Shown piece by piece: positions 13,163 to 23,959 of a stretch of 64,000 nt of DNA; the stretch's first letter is position 1, and every line of letters begins with the position of its first letter. Under the pieces are notes generated by a model, which worked only from the letters and a program-made list of their open reading frames with translations, was not told the origin of the DNA and did no database searches. Source of the stretch: Pseudisothecium myosuroides (Eukaryota; Streptophyta; Bryopsida; Hypnales; Lembophyllaceae); NCBI GenBank assembly GCA_951799445.1, contig OX637289.1, positions 25,234,245 to 25,298,244 of the forward strand, in the 5' to 3' direction. The translations under genes and the position numbers were made by a program.

Positions 13163-13629
13163 CTCGAATTCGGCTACGACGGTTGCTTTCTTTTTGTTGG
13201 TTGGTTGACTGAAAAGGGTTTGTTTTTAGGGTTTTAGGAAATGGTGTTTGGAGATGGAGTTTGCAGGTGTTTGGTTCCGAGCATCAGAATGAGGAGCACT
13301 GGGAGTCAGTCTAGATGCAAATTGGGTTACTAGAAAATTAGGTTACCGGAGTTCAATAGGAGGCGTCAGAATTTATGATTTCACCCATCGAATTCGCTAC
13401 GGTGGTTGCTTTCTTTTTGTTGGTTTGTTGACTGAAAAGGGTTTTTAGGGTTTTAGGGTTTAGGGTTTTTGGAGATAGTGTTTGGAGATGGATTTGGCAG
13501 ATGTTTGATTCCAAGCATCAGAATGAGGAGGAGCACTGGGAGTCGGTCTAGATGCAAATTAGGCTACTAGAAGGTTAGGTTACCGGAGTTCAATAGGAGG
13601 CGTTAAGTTAGAATTTGTGATTTCACCCA
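13163..13629. repeat. Direct tandem duplication, ~223-base unit
   Basis: The stretch from 'ggttgctttctttttgttgg' (13181) through 'ggagttcaataggaggcgt' is repeated beginning at 13404. The copies are about 90% alike. Both contain a TTTAGGG-type run, longest in the second copy (13440-13475). Both carry the 'tcagaatgaggag' block, with one GAG more in the second copy. No gene function seen. Confidence 0.8.
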
Positions 13630-14157
13630 CGAGCCTCAGTGGTTTGCTTCTAAACTCTGACCCGCACAATGCTGTGCCCAGAATCTATCCTCAAAGTACT
13701 AGGCTCCTGGTGGAAATCGCATGGACATTCTTGGCAGGAGACCCTAACAACTTGCAAGAAACTTTTTGACACCTTGGTCCCATCTCTTAATTCAAAAAAG
13801 AATCACGGCTTTAATCCTCTTACATCTTGAATCAATGATTTTGGGATTTTCCCCTAGCATCAATCACTTCAATAAATCCTTGATGGTCGCTCCCAGATTT
13901 ACACCAACTTAGTGAGGAGAATTAGCATGGCGTTACACATCATTCTTTGGCATATTAATAGAATACAAATCATTTCCAGTATATTTATATGTGAACAGCA
14001 AGATAGGTGCACTCGAAGAACAACGTGAGGAGTATATAACATGAAACTGCTTGTTCTCGGGCAGATTAGGTCATGAGTATTCACAAACTTGTGCAGAGCA
14101 CTCTGCCGCATGAATCCTAACAAATTTGGCCGCTAGAAACCCTAGAATCTCCACAAC
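13630..14157. other. Intergenic, 3' of the DUF427 gene
   Basis: No coding feature supported. It probably contains the downstream flank of the minus-strand gene ending at 14373. Confidence 0.35.
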
Positions 14158-14391
14158 GAAAGCCTAGCTTGAGCTCGAATTGAACATGTTAGAAGTACAT
14201 ACAGCCTTGTGCAAATTGCTGGACGGTTGTCGAAAGATTACCATCCCCAAGAGCCGCGATAAACCCTAGCCTCTCAACAATGAAAGCCTAGCTTGAGCTC
14301 GAACTAAAAGTGTTGGAAGTACATACATCATTGTACCAATTGCTAGAAAGTCTACAGCAATTTGTCGACAGATTACCATCCCCAAGAGCCC
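14158..14391. repeat. Tandem duplication spanning the end of the DUF427 gene
   Basis: The segment 14158-14257 (from GAAAGCCTAGCTTGAGCTCG to ATTACCATCCCCAAGAGCC) is repeated at 14282-14391. The offset is 124 bases at one side and 135 at the other, so one copy has an ~11-base indel. The second copy contains the stop codon and last codons of the DUF427 gene; the first lies wholly 3' of it. This is a local duplication of 3'UTR plus terminal codons. Confidence 0.8.
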
Positions 14392-16280
14392 GCGCCCCCT
14401 TTGAAAGGTCCGACCACCTTCTCCGTCACCCAGCCTCCATAAAAGCCGCCAGGTTGCGGCTGCGCTCGCTCCTCCCCGACATAGCACGCGTCCATAGGAC
14501 CACCGTAGAAGGCAATAAACGACTTGATGGGTCGGAACGTGGCCGTGGGATTCTCGTAGCTCCATCCCACTTTCTCAGCACTCCGGCCATCCACCTGCAC
14601 AGTCCAGTAGGTCGCGTTGCCTTTCCACTCGCAGAAGGAGCTTCCCGATGCTTTCTTCACGAACTCCATCTTGATGTCCTCCTGAGGAATGTAGTACACT
14701 GCAGTATGTCGACCACGGTAGTGTCAGAGCCTTCCAAAGGATCGAAATTGTGTGTATGAGTCTGGAATAATGTAAGGAGATTCACCATACAGTAAGGGAG
14801 AGGTTTCATTCACTTTGAACTACAATCTAGAAACTCGCACCGTCTACAACTTTGCACATTTATTTTGTGGTAAGCTACAAAACAATTGCGAAAAACAAGA
14901 AAGGGCAATAGATTTAAGCATTTTCACAATTAGCTAGCACAATTCAAAGATTACTTGCATAGTCAATGGAGCCTCTAATGTACTGTATGGTTAATGAGTC
15001 TCTGCTTTATTGTAAGAGAAATTCACAAATTAGGGTTAGGAAAATGCCAATCCTCGTGTGTCTCTCTCGGAGTTAGCGACGTTGCTGTCAGGGAAGTTCC
15101 ATCGAAAGCACTTGTGGATTTCACGCATGCTTATCGTCTGGTTACTCACAAAGAATGGTGAGAAACAATGTGCGAAATTCCAAAGGCTGAAATAGAGGAG
15201 AATTGATTTCTAAAGAGTCTTGATTTAGCAATTAGAGTGAAACAAACCTGTGGTCAACTTTCAATCCAAAGAATGCACCTCAGCAAGTAGACATTTATTA
15301 TCAACCATTCAAAATCAAACAGTTCGCCAACTCCTACTACAAAGGAACTGGGAAGTTAACATCAACGAGGCCTCAAAATTTCAGTCCATTTCGCTGAAAC
15401 AGACTGGTAAGCATTGTTCAGAAGAATGGTCAAATATTCCAGATTTAAGTTTTCTGAACAGCTTCTTTGCCGGTTGCGTTTTCCTCTGTGTTTGAACATC
15501 GTGAGCCCTTGAGCTATAACCTCTCAAACACATTCAAATTCAAACTGACCCTAGACATCGCGAAGTGCCGTTCTCCGAACCAACGCCAATAACGCGATTA
15601 TCAACACTCCCTACCAAAATTCACAAATTAGGGTTACAAACCCCCCACCCTCGTCTCTCCCGCCTCTCTCATTCACTACGCACACCCAACATCAGAGATT
15701 CCAGACACAGAGAGAGAGAACTTAAGAACTCTAAATTGCACCGCTAATTAAATTGCAGCTGCCCCTAGACACCGCTGACTGCTATTCTTCATACCAACGC
15801 TACCAAAGCAAGGATATCAAAATTCCTCACCCCCACCCTCGTCCCTCTCATCTCTCTCATTAGAGATTCCACACAGAGACAGAGAGAGAATGACTCCAGA
15901 ATTCAAATTAAAACCTAACTAAACTAACCTGGCGGATGACTCGTCTCCAGCACGCGGTACGCTCTCGTCGAGTCCGCAATTGTTTTGGAATTAAACTCGA
16001 TGCGGATCCTATCCGGTACGGGCTCCAAGGCGGGAGGCCGCGGGTAGTCCCACACAGATTCCTGACCGGGTCCCGGCTTCACTCTCTCCTGCCTGCCGCT
16101 GCCCATGACGGCGCCAATTGTGAGAAATTGAGATGAAATTGAGCTGAAATTGCGAGAATGAGAATCGGCGGTGGGGGGGATGCGCAAGAGTGGGAGACGA
16201 GGAGGAAGAGAGTTTCGAGAGAAGGAAGAGCGCAATGAGGAGAAGGCGGTGAATGGGGATGCAGCAGCTGTGGTGGCCAT
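14373..16280 (-). CDS. DUF427 family protein, two exons, likely plastid-targeted
   Basis: Exon 1 is 16280-15929 and exon 2 is 14698-14373. The 1230-base intron starts GTTAGTTTAG and ends CTGCAG, in phase 1. The product is 225 residues. Residues 1 to about 57 are rich in Ser, Ala, Arg and Pro with few acidic residues, like a plastid transit peptide. A second Met at residue 59 would give a 167-residue protein close to the usual length of plant DUF427 proteins. The DUF427 fold signature follows: VWDYPRPP, then FNSKTIADSTRAYRVLETSHPP, then across the splice VYYIPQEDI, FCEWKGNATYW, GWSYENPTATFRPI, DACYVGEE and FYGGWV near the C terminus. The exact join restores a Val codon and family-wide sequence, which strongly supports the intron. 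DUF427 proteins are small beta-rich proteins found in bacteria and plants; their biochemical role is not established, and I infer none. The start is a true ATG in a good context. The end of the gene is included in a local tandem duplication. Confidence 0.9.
15060..15176 (+). pseudogene. Possible inverted remnant of DUF427 exon 1 within its intron
   Basis: On the strand opposite to the host gene, about 15080-15170 reads as VREVPSKALVDFTHAYRL followed by a short tail and stop. Aligned with the exon 1 segment FNSKTIADSTRAYRV, it shares S-K, D, T, A-Y-R and conservative positions. A potential donor (GTGAGA) follows at about 15169. This could be a decayed, inverted copy of part of the gene or a coincidence. 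Only one short block supports it. Confidence 0.3.
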
Positions 16281-16493
16281 AGCAGCTGCTTAGATTGGAG
16301 CCATGGCGGTGGTTGCGCAGGGGATCGAATTCGTGAAGATGAGCCTCGCAGCACGATGAGGAAGGAGCAGGCGGACATGCCAAGTGGAGCACCACTGAGT
16401 GCGGAGTCTTTGGGACATCAAGGTGGGTACCCCCAAAACCGCTACTTTCAGTTTTGCTTCTGTGCCTAAGGTGCAACTACCCATACCCGATCA

Positions 16494-16934
16494 CTTAACC
16501 CCTAAATGACGGACCCATGACCAATGATTTCAAGCCTTACTGCCCATCACTCAATTTGCTGCCATTTTGCATTAGAAAAAAAATATGAAAAAATTTATAT
16601 TTATTTTTCAGAGATGAAATTACGTGTCTTCTTTACTTCTTACAAATTTTAGATTTTTTTTTGTGGTGGAAAACTGATTTTTTTGAGAATTTTTGAAGAA
16701 AAAGTGAAGAAAAATCATATTAAATAGAAAATTATTTCAAAAATTTTACCATGTGTGTAGCATATTTTTTGATCCGTTTTTTTTTTACTAACTTCTCATT
16801 TAGTTGAAGACAGTCACTAGCAAAACTACAAACTCAATTGAAGACTCTTTAGAACCCACCATGAAAGGTCAATAAGGAAAAGGGGGATGAAAAAATGCTT
16901 CTGAGTTTTGACATCTTTCCATCTCACAGTATTG
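16494..16934. other. AT-rich region with one family B-like end
   Basis: TTAACCCCTAAATGACGGAC at 16497 matches a family B terminus. No convincing partner end is seen before the family C element that follows, so the element is truncated or decayed. Confidence 0.4.
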
Positions 16935-17345
16935 ACATTGGAATGCCACAGAATGGTGTCTGCGGCACTCCAGGGTTAAGCAATTTGGGACAGATTGGAG
17001 CATATGAGGTAATGCAAATTTTTTCCAAGTAGGAAGATAGGAAATATGGGTATTGTAATTTTATTCCTAAAATTGAATTTATTATGATTTTTGGAGGCCA
17101 AAAAGTAGTCCAAACCCATACCCAATGTCTAGAGTCTTGCAATTCCGATCAATCATGAGACTACTTTCCTGCTCATTACTTCCTGCACACTTTGGGACAC
17201 TTTAAGACATGTGTCATGACTTTATTAGTCTCAACCTTGAAAAGAGGAAAAAAAGACATTCCAAGTTTTGGTTGGATATTTGTTCCAACCTTGGTTGAAA
17301 ATAGCTACATCCTACAAGTTGGGTATGGGAGTCTGGTTGGGAATA
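16935..17345 (-). mobile_element. Family C element, copy 2 (inverted)
   Basis: It reads in reverse order to copy 1: 'taagcaatttgggaca', 'aagtaggaagataggaaata', 'ttttggaggccaaaaagt', 'tctagagtcttgcaatt', 'cattacttcctgcacac', 'gacatgtgtcatgac', 'gttccaaccttgg', then 'ggtggttctaccttag'. No coding capacity. Confidence 0.7.
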
Positions 17346-17590
17346 GGTGGTTCTACCTTAGTTATTATTATTATACTAGTCAAAATTTTGTATTTTTTTT
17401 TGGCACTAGAAAGGAGATTTCAAGGCATCAAAGAATGTGACATTTGGATATGGTATGCAAAAGTTATGAAGGAACAAAGTTGGACTTTTAATACAATTTC
17501 TTCCACATAGGTACATAATTGATTTGGGAGATTTATGTAGAGTGAAGGTGGCGGTTTAGGGTCAATGGTGCATTTGGGGTTGCCCACCTT
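17346..17590. mobile_element. Family G element, copy 2
   Basis: Collinear with the core of the 8273-9208 foldback: shared blocks are 'atgtgacatttggatatgg'-type, 'aaaagttatgaaggaacaaa', 'aattgatttgggaga' and 'ggtggcggtttagggt'. It directly abuts the family C copy, so the pair may have moved or duplicated together. Confidence 0.6.
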
Positions 17591-19234
17591 AATAAACCCT
17601 ATAACACTGCTCCAGACACTAAATACTTACTTGGATGACTTTGCCGAAGATTGTAGGATGGAAAAAAAGTTTATTTTCTTTATCCAATTGCTTTTCTGGA
17701 AGTTGCTTGGCATTTTCAGGGAATATTATTGCAAATTCCATCATTATAGTATAATTGACTTTTCTAAAGAAGAACATGCTTGGTCCATAGATCACCCTTG
17801 TATTGTAGTTTGGCTATCTACTTTTGATGTGAATTTTAGCCATAAATTAAAATGATATTATTTGAATTTGAGTTCAAAGAATGAAATGAAGCTCATCAAG
17901 TTTAGTTTCTATTCTAATTGGAAATTTTGAAAAATCTATAAATTTTTATATTTTATAGCAATATGAACTTTGGACCTATAGCTATGGTTTGTTGATTTTT
18001 TAAATTTTAGAATGACATGATAACTTTGTTTAAATCATGATGTTATACACTATATTATACATCTATGGTGAAAATTTCAGATTTTTTGAGTATATTTCAT
18101 ATTTGATATGAATTTTTTTCATTTTTTTCTTAAAAATTCACAATAATTTCAAATTTCCCCAAAAATATTTGAAAACTTTATGACTTGCAATTGACATATG
18201 AATTCATGTTTGAACAATAAGTACAAAATATCTAGTTGCAAAATGGCATCAAACAAAGAAATGGACGTTTACACTTGAAATCCATGGTATTGGTCCATCC
18301 TAATAGGATTAAATGTAATGCACATATTTAACTATAAAAAGATGCATTCCCCCTATGACCAAGGTAGTCACCAAAATGCTTTAATTATTGAACCAATTGG
18401 TGCATTATCTATTACTATCCTGAACAATGAAGTCATCCATCGGATACTTTTAGTCCTCAATGTCCTTAAAGGATTAACCCTAAGAGACAAGATTTGTCAC
18501 CACGATACTTTGACAAAAATGATCTGATTTACAAACCAATAGGTGCATTCTTCATTTCTTCATTTCTTCATTTCTATAGGGGTGATATGAAAAGTCATTT
18601 ATTGAATACTTTTTGGCTGCAATATTCTTATAGGATTAAGGTAATTGTATCTAAGAGTGACCCTTTTCTAAAACCGACCCTTTAAATTCCTATTTATGAG
18701 AGTCTAAGGTCGATTGTCAAAACTCCTATTTTAGCACTTTGAAAATTCATAGTTATTCATATGGTGTCCAATAAATGCATAAGAGAGAATCTAGAATAAT
18801 ATCACTTTGAATTCCAATTTGATCCAACCTAAAATTAGGCAATTTCAAAATAAAAATAAGGCTTAATTGCTTACTATGACACATTTAAGTGTAATTACCT
18901 TGGACACATTATACTCACATATTGTATTTTTTGCAAAAGAAAGGATATCAAGGCATGGCTTTGAACCAAAGTGGAAGAAGCTCTGCATTGACAAAAAGTT
19001 TGAGCACCTGCATTACTCAAAAAGCAAATAAGTCAAAAAACAACATAAAATCATCACTATTTCAACCCAACCCTTTCCTTCCCAATTTCAAACTACAATT
19101 TGTTGTCATAATGTGAACTTGAATACAATCACTACACTAATTGAAATACAACAAATTTGGATACAAGAGTGAAAGTGGCAATTGGAGTGGGATCAAAATT
19201 TGTTCCACCCTTAAGGTAACTAGCGTTTTGCATT
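17591..19234. other. AT-rich intergenic with one small element
   Basis: About 18306-18478 is related to 44556-44704: both share 'tgaccaaggt', 'accaataggtgca'-type and 'gaacaatgaagtcatccatc' blocks and end in TCCTTAAAGGATTAA-type termini. A second partial copy of the middle block is at about 18530-18620. No gene recognised. Confidence 0.5.
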
Positions 19235-19375
19235 TAAGGTAAGAGGTCCTTAAATCAACCGGGTCTAAATGCATCCCCTATCTAGGAATGAGTGACATAC
19301 TCCTTGAAATATCTATTACTATCATTGATGAGGTAGGTAGGCTTAAATGGGCAATTTATGGACCTCCTACCTTAT
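19235..19375. mobile_element. Small family A-ended MITE (~140 bp)
   Basis: Ends TTAAGGTAAGAGGTCCTTAAA and ATGGACCTCCTACCTTATA are inverted repeats (about 16 bases with mismatches). The interior shows no similarity to the longer A copies. Confidence 0.6.
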
Positions 19376-20026
19376 ACATTGACAACATAATACAAATTTT
19401 GGGAAGAAACCATCTTTCATCTATGTACTTGACACCTTTTCATTCCATTCCAACAAAATCAACAAAAATTCTTCAAAAGAAACCATCTTTCATCTATATA
19501 CTTGACACTTTTCATTCCATTCCAAAAAAATCAACAAAAAAATCCTTGAGTCAGTTCGATGCCCTGCATGCTAAAGGGCGATCTCCTGGACAGAATATTA
19601 CCACTGAAATAGACAAACAAGTGACAATCCAGACCTTATAGCATTTTTCCTATGTCGATGAGTCGATCAATACAAAGCGCAGCAATGAGAACTTTTCCTT
19701 GACTAAGCCCGAAGATGGAGATGCCGTTCAAAAGTATACAAACATCTTAAAAAAAGCTAACAACTGCACCATCCACTCCAATCTAGTCAAGAAAGTGAAG
19801 GCCTCCCCATAACAACAAGCCCTTTGACAGTATCCCTTATCTCTAAGCCCAGAACCACAAGACATTGGCAACTATAGGCACGAGGAATCAGAGCAATTCA
19901 TGAATGCCAAACATGGGGGTACGAAGATTGGGAGCAGGAGGGAAGTTCGGCCAAAGCCCCGGAATGGTTCTCTACTCGATCAAATTGAAAATAAAATACA
20001 TGGTCACGAGAAATGGTCACTCAGCT
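19376..20026. other. Intergenic, 3' flank of the UPF0301 gene
   Basis: Contains two direct copies of an ~60-base unit ('gaaaccatctttcatctat...cttttcattccattcc') at about 19407-19530. The rest presumably includes the 3'UTR of the minus-strand gene. No other gene seen. Confidence 0.4.
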
Positions 20027-22705
20027 TCATTTGGCACGTTTTGCAATGTCAGAGTAAGGAGGGCCCATATGCTCCATGACTTCGTTCCACAGGGGCTTCG
20101 GCAGTTGTATGCATTGCTTTAGAACGAATTTCTTGCTGCAAGAAGCCAGGTACCACACTCCAGCTGTCACTTCCTGCTCTAACTGTCCTGGTCCCCATCC
20201 TGTACCAACAGAGAAACAAACTGTCAGAACTAGACACAAACATCAGCCAAGAAGAAGGAAAAGCTGACAGCTTTTCTAGCATGGCAATGGTAAAGCATGC
20301 CTGTAAATAAAAGCTGTACCGCACTACAGGAGAGGCATGCAACAGCACTTCCACTAGGTGACTGGGCCAGATCCACATGGCATGAACGATAAGATTCCCC
20401 GACTTTCAAGCAATAATGCCCACTACGGCACCTACTTCGTCAAATAGAAATATCGTCTTTCATGTGCCTCATAGGATGCCTACAACAAGCCCGATTGAGG
20501 AAAAAAAGGGGGGGCGGGGCGGCGGCACCTAAACCGCTCTAATAGACCAATAACATGCTCCGACATAATTTCTTTCAAGTTTTTCTCCATTGTGGTAAGC
20601 CTTCAACGTAGAACAAGTAGCCAACAACACAACCAAGGAAGTTGAAATATCTACAGATGTATCAAAACCGACAGTTCTAACTAGACAGTGTCAATCAAAA
20701 GACTCAGCCATCTTAGACACCATGTTAAAATGTGCCGGTTCTAAGTGGTGACTACTGTCTTTTCCGTGTCTAACATGTTCCCACACGACACTTGCAAAGC
20801 TACTGTTCTCAAGAAACTCCGAGAGGTTTAACGAAGGTTGGAGTTAGAGTGGTGGCAGTAACCTGTGACATAATCAACCCTACCACAAAAGGTGCCAGTA
20901 AACAAGCAAGGAGGCCACCTACAGTGGGTGCTTTGGGTCATTAGGGGGTGTTTCTGTTCGATTGCGAGCCTTCTGTTCTGCAAGAAGAGGCAATTCTCAA
21001 AAACGATCTGAAATCTCTACAAAGAGGAACGCTTAATCTGCTACCAACTTCCGGATAGGAGGAGCAGAAGCCATCACCTGCAAAGCGAAGAAACCAGCGA
21101 AAGTCGTTAGGAGTGCTCTTGCCGCTTCGGACGCTCTCCTGGATCCTGGCTGTGCCGCCCATGAATACTCCGTTGATGATTTCACGACTGTCCTCAAAGC
21201 CTGCCACGCCGTGGATGACTTGGGTGCACTCCGGACCCACATCGCCTCCGAAGTACAGCGGACAATCTGTCATCTCCGGCATCAGGTCTTTGAACTCTTC
21301 CAATTGCCCTAGTGAATACTGAGTTGGCCTGTTGTCATGCCAACAATATCATGAGCATCTCCTTCATTGAAATCCTTGACGGGCAAAGTAATGGCAATCA
21401 AGGACAAGGTTATCAGAAATACTTCGCAAGCGGAGGATCTCGAAAATAATGCATGAATTGCCCTCAAATTTTCAGATAGTGATTCGATATATGCTAAAAG
21501 ATCAGAACAGTCAAAGTTTCAAAATCTAGCACTGCCAAAGAAGTGCAGAATTGGCTAGGATTAATTATTCTAATCTTCGCAACCATTGCGATTGGTCACT
21601 TTGACTTCCAAATCCTGCATTGGCATTATGTCAATGAAGTCCCTCGCAAACTGTCGCTCAAATCTCAAGACGAAATTTTGACAGGAATTTAGTAGAGAAA
21701 TATACCTGTTGAGAATTACGCCAGCACTGCCACCCGCACTGATAATATCACACAAGAACCCCCCGTTTAGAATTTTCATTCTAGCTTGAACAGCAGTCCA
21801 CAAATTAGGATAGCAAAGATTCGGGAGAAAACAGGTCGCGGCCATGGCAAAAGTTTAGAAAAGAAGGAAGAAAGTCATGTCCAAGCCAAAGCAGACACAA
21901 AACAGAAGTGTCAATTTTCATTCTAGCACTGGTTCAAATTCACTAGTAGAAAATCCACACCTCACAGGTCTTCTACAAAACGTAGCCGTTTGCAATCGGC
22001 AGGGTTTACTAAAAAACCGGTCTGAAATGCAATTACGATTAACAAGGTTTAATTTTTGCCACTAGGTTTCATTGAGAAGACTGTTCCGAATTAGGGTTGC
22101 AAAGATATTGATTAGTGGAGAATGAGGCCATGGACATACTCGTGGGCGAATATGAAGATGACGACGCGGTGAAAGTACTGCTGGCTGTTGGTGAAGGCAT
22201 TGGGATGCGCGATGAGCAAACACCCAGCCTCAGGTTTGACGATAGGGTGAGCCCAAAGCTCCTGCTCCTGGTCTTGAACCGAGTCCAGCCCTCCAGTGCC
22301 AAGGCCCGAGCGCACAAGACGAGCTCGGAATGCTCGCCAATCCGCTTGCTCTACTTGTTTCAAAATCCTGGAATCATCAACATCATCTTCACCACCCGAA
22401 GACGATCCACCCCCTTCTCCGGACGCGCGCACACTGAAGCTTCTTCTGCTTCTTCCGGAGCTCACTTGCAATGACCTGCAATGCCCTCGATGAGAGTTCA
22501 ATTAGGTCAAGCGTGAAAACATTTCCACCGACAGTTGCATTGTGATCATAAACTTGAGAGACTCGGATTAGTACCTGCCATGCCGGCTGAGGGTTTGAGC
22601 GAACACGGGCGATGACGCGGAAGTCGAAACCTGAGACTGGAGTGACAGCCCTGCCGCCGTGCGAACATTGCAAGCGCACGAGGGCGCCACCACGGCGGTC
22701 ACCAT
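20027..22705 (-). CDS. YqgE/AlgH-like UPF0301 (DUF179) protein, plastid-targeted, five exons
   Basis: Exons on the minus strand are 22705-22575, 22475-22140, 21738-21706, 21328-21078 and 20199-20027. Every junction is GT-AG and every phase fits, giving 307 residues. Exon 1 starts at a real ATG and encodes a Ser/Ala/Thr-rich, acid-poor leader (MVTAVVAPSCACNVRTAAG...) typical of a plastid transit peptide, continued by RRSFSVRAS in exon 2. The DUF179 domain begins at about residue 92: WRAFRARLV, ELWAHPI, EAGCLLIAHPNAF, RVVIFIFAHD, then the 33-base microexon giving AGGSAGVILNR, then PTQYSLGQLEEFKDLMPEM, PLYFGGDVGPECTQVIHGV, GVFMGG, DFRWFLRFAGWGPGQLEQE and GVWYLAS. The glycine-rich GVILNRPT and YFGG(D)V motifs are the family hallmarks. 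Plant members are usually predicted plastid proteins of unknown biochemical role; bacterial AlgH/YqgE are also poorly understood. The ends of the joined blocks match the family without gaps, so the model is strong. The microexon could be missed by automated gene calling. Confidence 0.92.
21706..21738 (-). other. 33-base microexon of the UPF0301 gene
   Basis: Between an acceptor ATTATCAG and a donor GTATAT lie 33 bases that complete an Asp codon from exon 2 and encode AGGSAGVILN plus the first two bases of an Arg codon finished by exon 4. Without it the conserved GVILNRPT motif is lost, so it must be a real exon. Confidence 0.9.
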
Positions 22706-23399
22706 AGCCGCATTCATCAATCGAATCTCTACAATACCGAAATTCGCTCAATTTCCGAATTCAAACCCCAGAAACCTAATCTCCACCTCTGCAACGCCTC
22801 CACTGCACAGACTATAAACTTCGTTCAATCCTTACAATCTGCATTTCTTCCAGCTCGCATTCGCTTAACAACCCAACAAAAATCCTCAAACAACATGAAC
22901 ATACCCTAGTGAACACACCTCCAATCGATTTCACGAAATCTCTGTAGGATTCCAGAAAAGAATAATGTGTGCGATTGCCGAAGCTCCTCAGAGTACCCAC
23001 TTTGATGCTCAATCTGCTCAATCTGCTCAATCTGCTCAATCTACTCAATCTTGTCCATCTACTCCATCTTTTCAAGCGATGCTTGAATTCTCACCGTTCA
23101 AAAGGCCAATTGAATTTCTCGAAATTTCTGGAAAGTGAGAAATTCGTGAGCCACTCGCTTGTGAGCCAGATGCGTCAGAGTGACAACAGTTGTGATGGTG
23201 GTGCGCTGCGCAGATTGGACGTGTGGTGGAAGCGTGGACATGGCCCCCCAAAAGCAGCTAATGCTTCAGTGAGAACAGTGAAAGAGGAGAGCTTCGCCTC
23301 ATCCAAAGCAAAGAGAAGACAATTGGTTTCAGGGGAATCAGCGGGTTTAGGGTAAGGTAGGGACCCCATGTCCGTGGTTGTGAATCCGGCAAAATTAAT
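22706..23399. promoter_or_regulatory. Upstream region of the UPF0301 gene
   Basis: Higher G+C than the surroundings. A 9-base unit TGCTCAATC repeats five times at about 23006-23050. The long overlapping frames on both strands (22812-23573) have no recognisable domain. It presumably holds the 5'UTR and promoter of the minus-strand gene; no clear TATA box identified. Confidence 0.45.
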
Positions 23400-23660
23400 A
23401 GAGTTATTCGTAAAGTTCCCCCCAGTTTGGAGGGGACTTTTTCCGACAAATTTCCTCCAACGGACGACCCCACAGGCGACTACGATCCCGCAGGCGATCA
23501 CGACCCCGCAGGCAAAGTCCGGACGAAATTTCTTTTTGGTCGATTTGGGTGCGAAAGAAAGTTTGATACCCACTTTCGTATTAACTTTTTGCCCAAAACC
23601 TGCTTTTTCACAAAACTGCGGGGTTTAAACCCCGGTTTTGGGTACTTAACAAATAACTCT
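23400..23660. mobile_element. GC-rich MITE with AAT target duplication (261 bp)
   Basis: Perfect 9-base ends AGAGTTATT and AATAACTCT, with similarity extending inward (CGTAAAGTTCCC against GGGTACTTAAC), flanked by AAT at 23397-23399 and 23661-23663. Inside are three tandem copies of a 16-18-base unit ending CCC(A/G)CAGGCG (23467-23516) and a perfect palindrome CGGGGTTTAAACCCCG (23622-23637). A 3-base target duplication fits PIF/Harbinger-type MITEs. The 132- and 139-residue open frames come from the GC-rich repeat. Confidence 0.75.
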
Positions 23661-23708
23661 AATGTCACTGCAAATCTTGAGTCATTTCAAAACTTTACAG
23701 TCACTAGG

Positions 23709-23959
23709 GGTAGTCACAACTTCTCCAAAAACGAAATTTCTATGAAGAATAAAAAGTTGAGGAGAGAAAAGAGGAGCGAATTGGTAGCCAAAAACCATGA
23801 AGATTTTGTTGAAGAACTCTTCTTCACGCCCATTCTTCACCTCTAAAGGGGAAAAATGGGGTGAAGAAGAGTCTCCCGCAAGCCACAAAGAGACAATGAG
23901 AGAGCGCCACACCCTTATTCTTTGAAGATTGAGAATGGGATGAAGAAGGTGTGACTACC
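23709..23959. mobile_element. GGTAGTCACAMCTTCT-ended MITE, copy 1
   Basis: Ends GGTAGTCACAACTTCT and AGAAGGTGTGACTACC are inverted repeats. The middle holds 'gaagaactcttcttcac' and 'ggggtgaagaagagtct', which pair. A longer relative with the same ends is at 29427-29844. Confidence 0.75.

Noticed and set aside
13440..13475. Telomere-derived repeat (TTTAGGG)
   Set aside because: Only a few irregular units in each copy of a local duplication, too short and imperfect to call interstitial telomere sequence.
16009..16476. 155-codon minus-strand frame overlapping DUF427 exon 1
   Set aside because: It is a shadow frame; the overlapping frame carries the DUF427 motifs and joins exactly to exon 2.
22112..22501. 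UPF0301 gene starting at 22501
   Set aside because: The codon there is TTG, and the upstream part of that frame is intron. A real ATG at 22705 with a GTACTA donor and TTGCAG acceptor gives a proper transit peptide in frame.
22969..23355. 128-codon frame with Leu/Asn repeats
   Set aside because: Produced by a 9-base tandem repeat in the UPF0301 upstream region; no other support.
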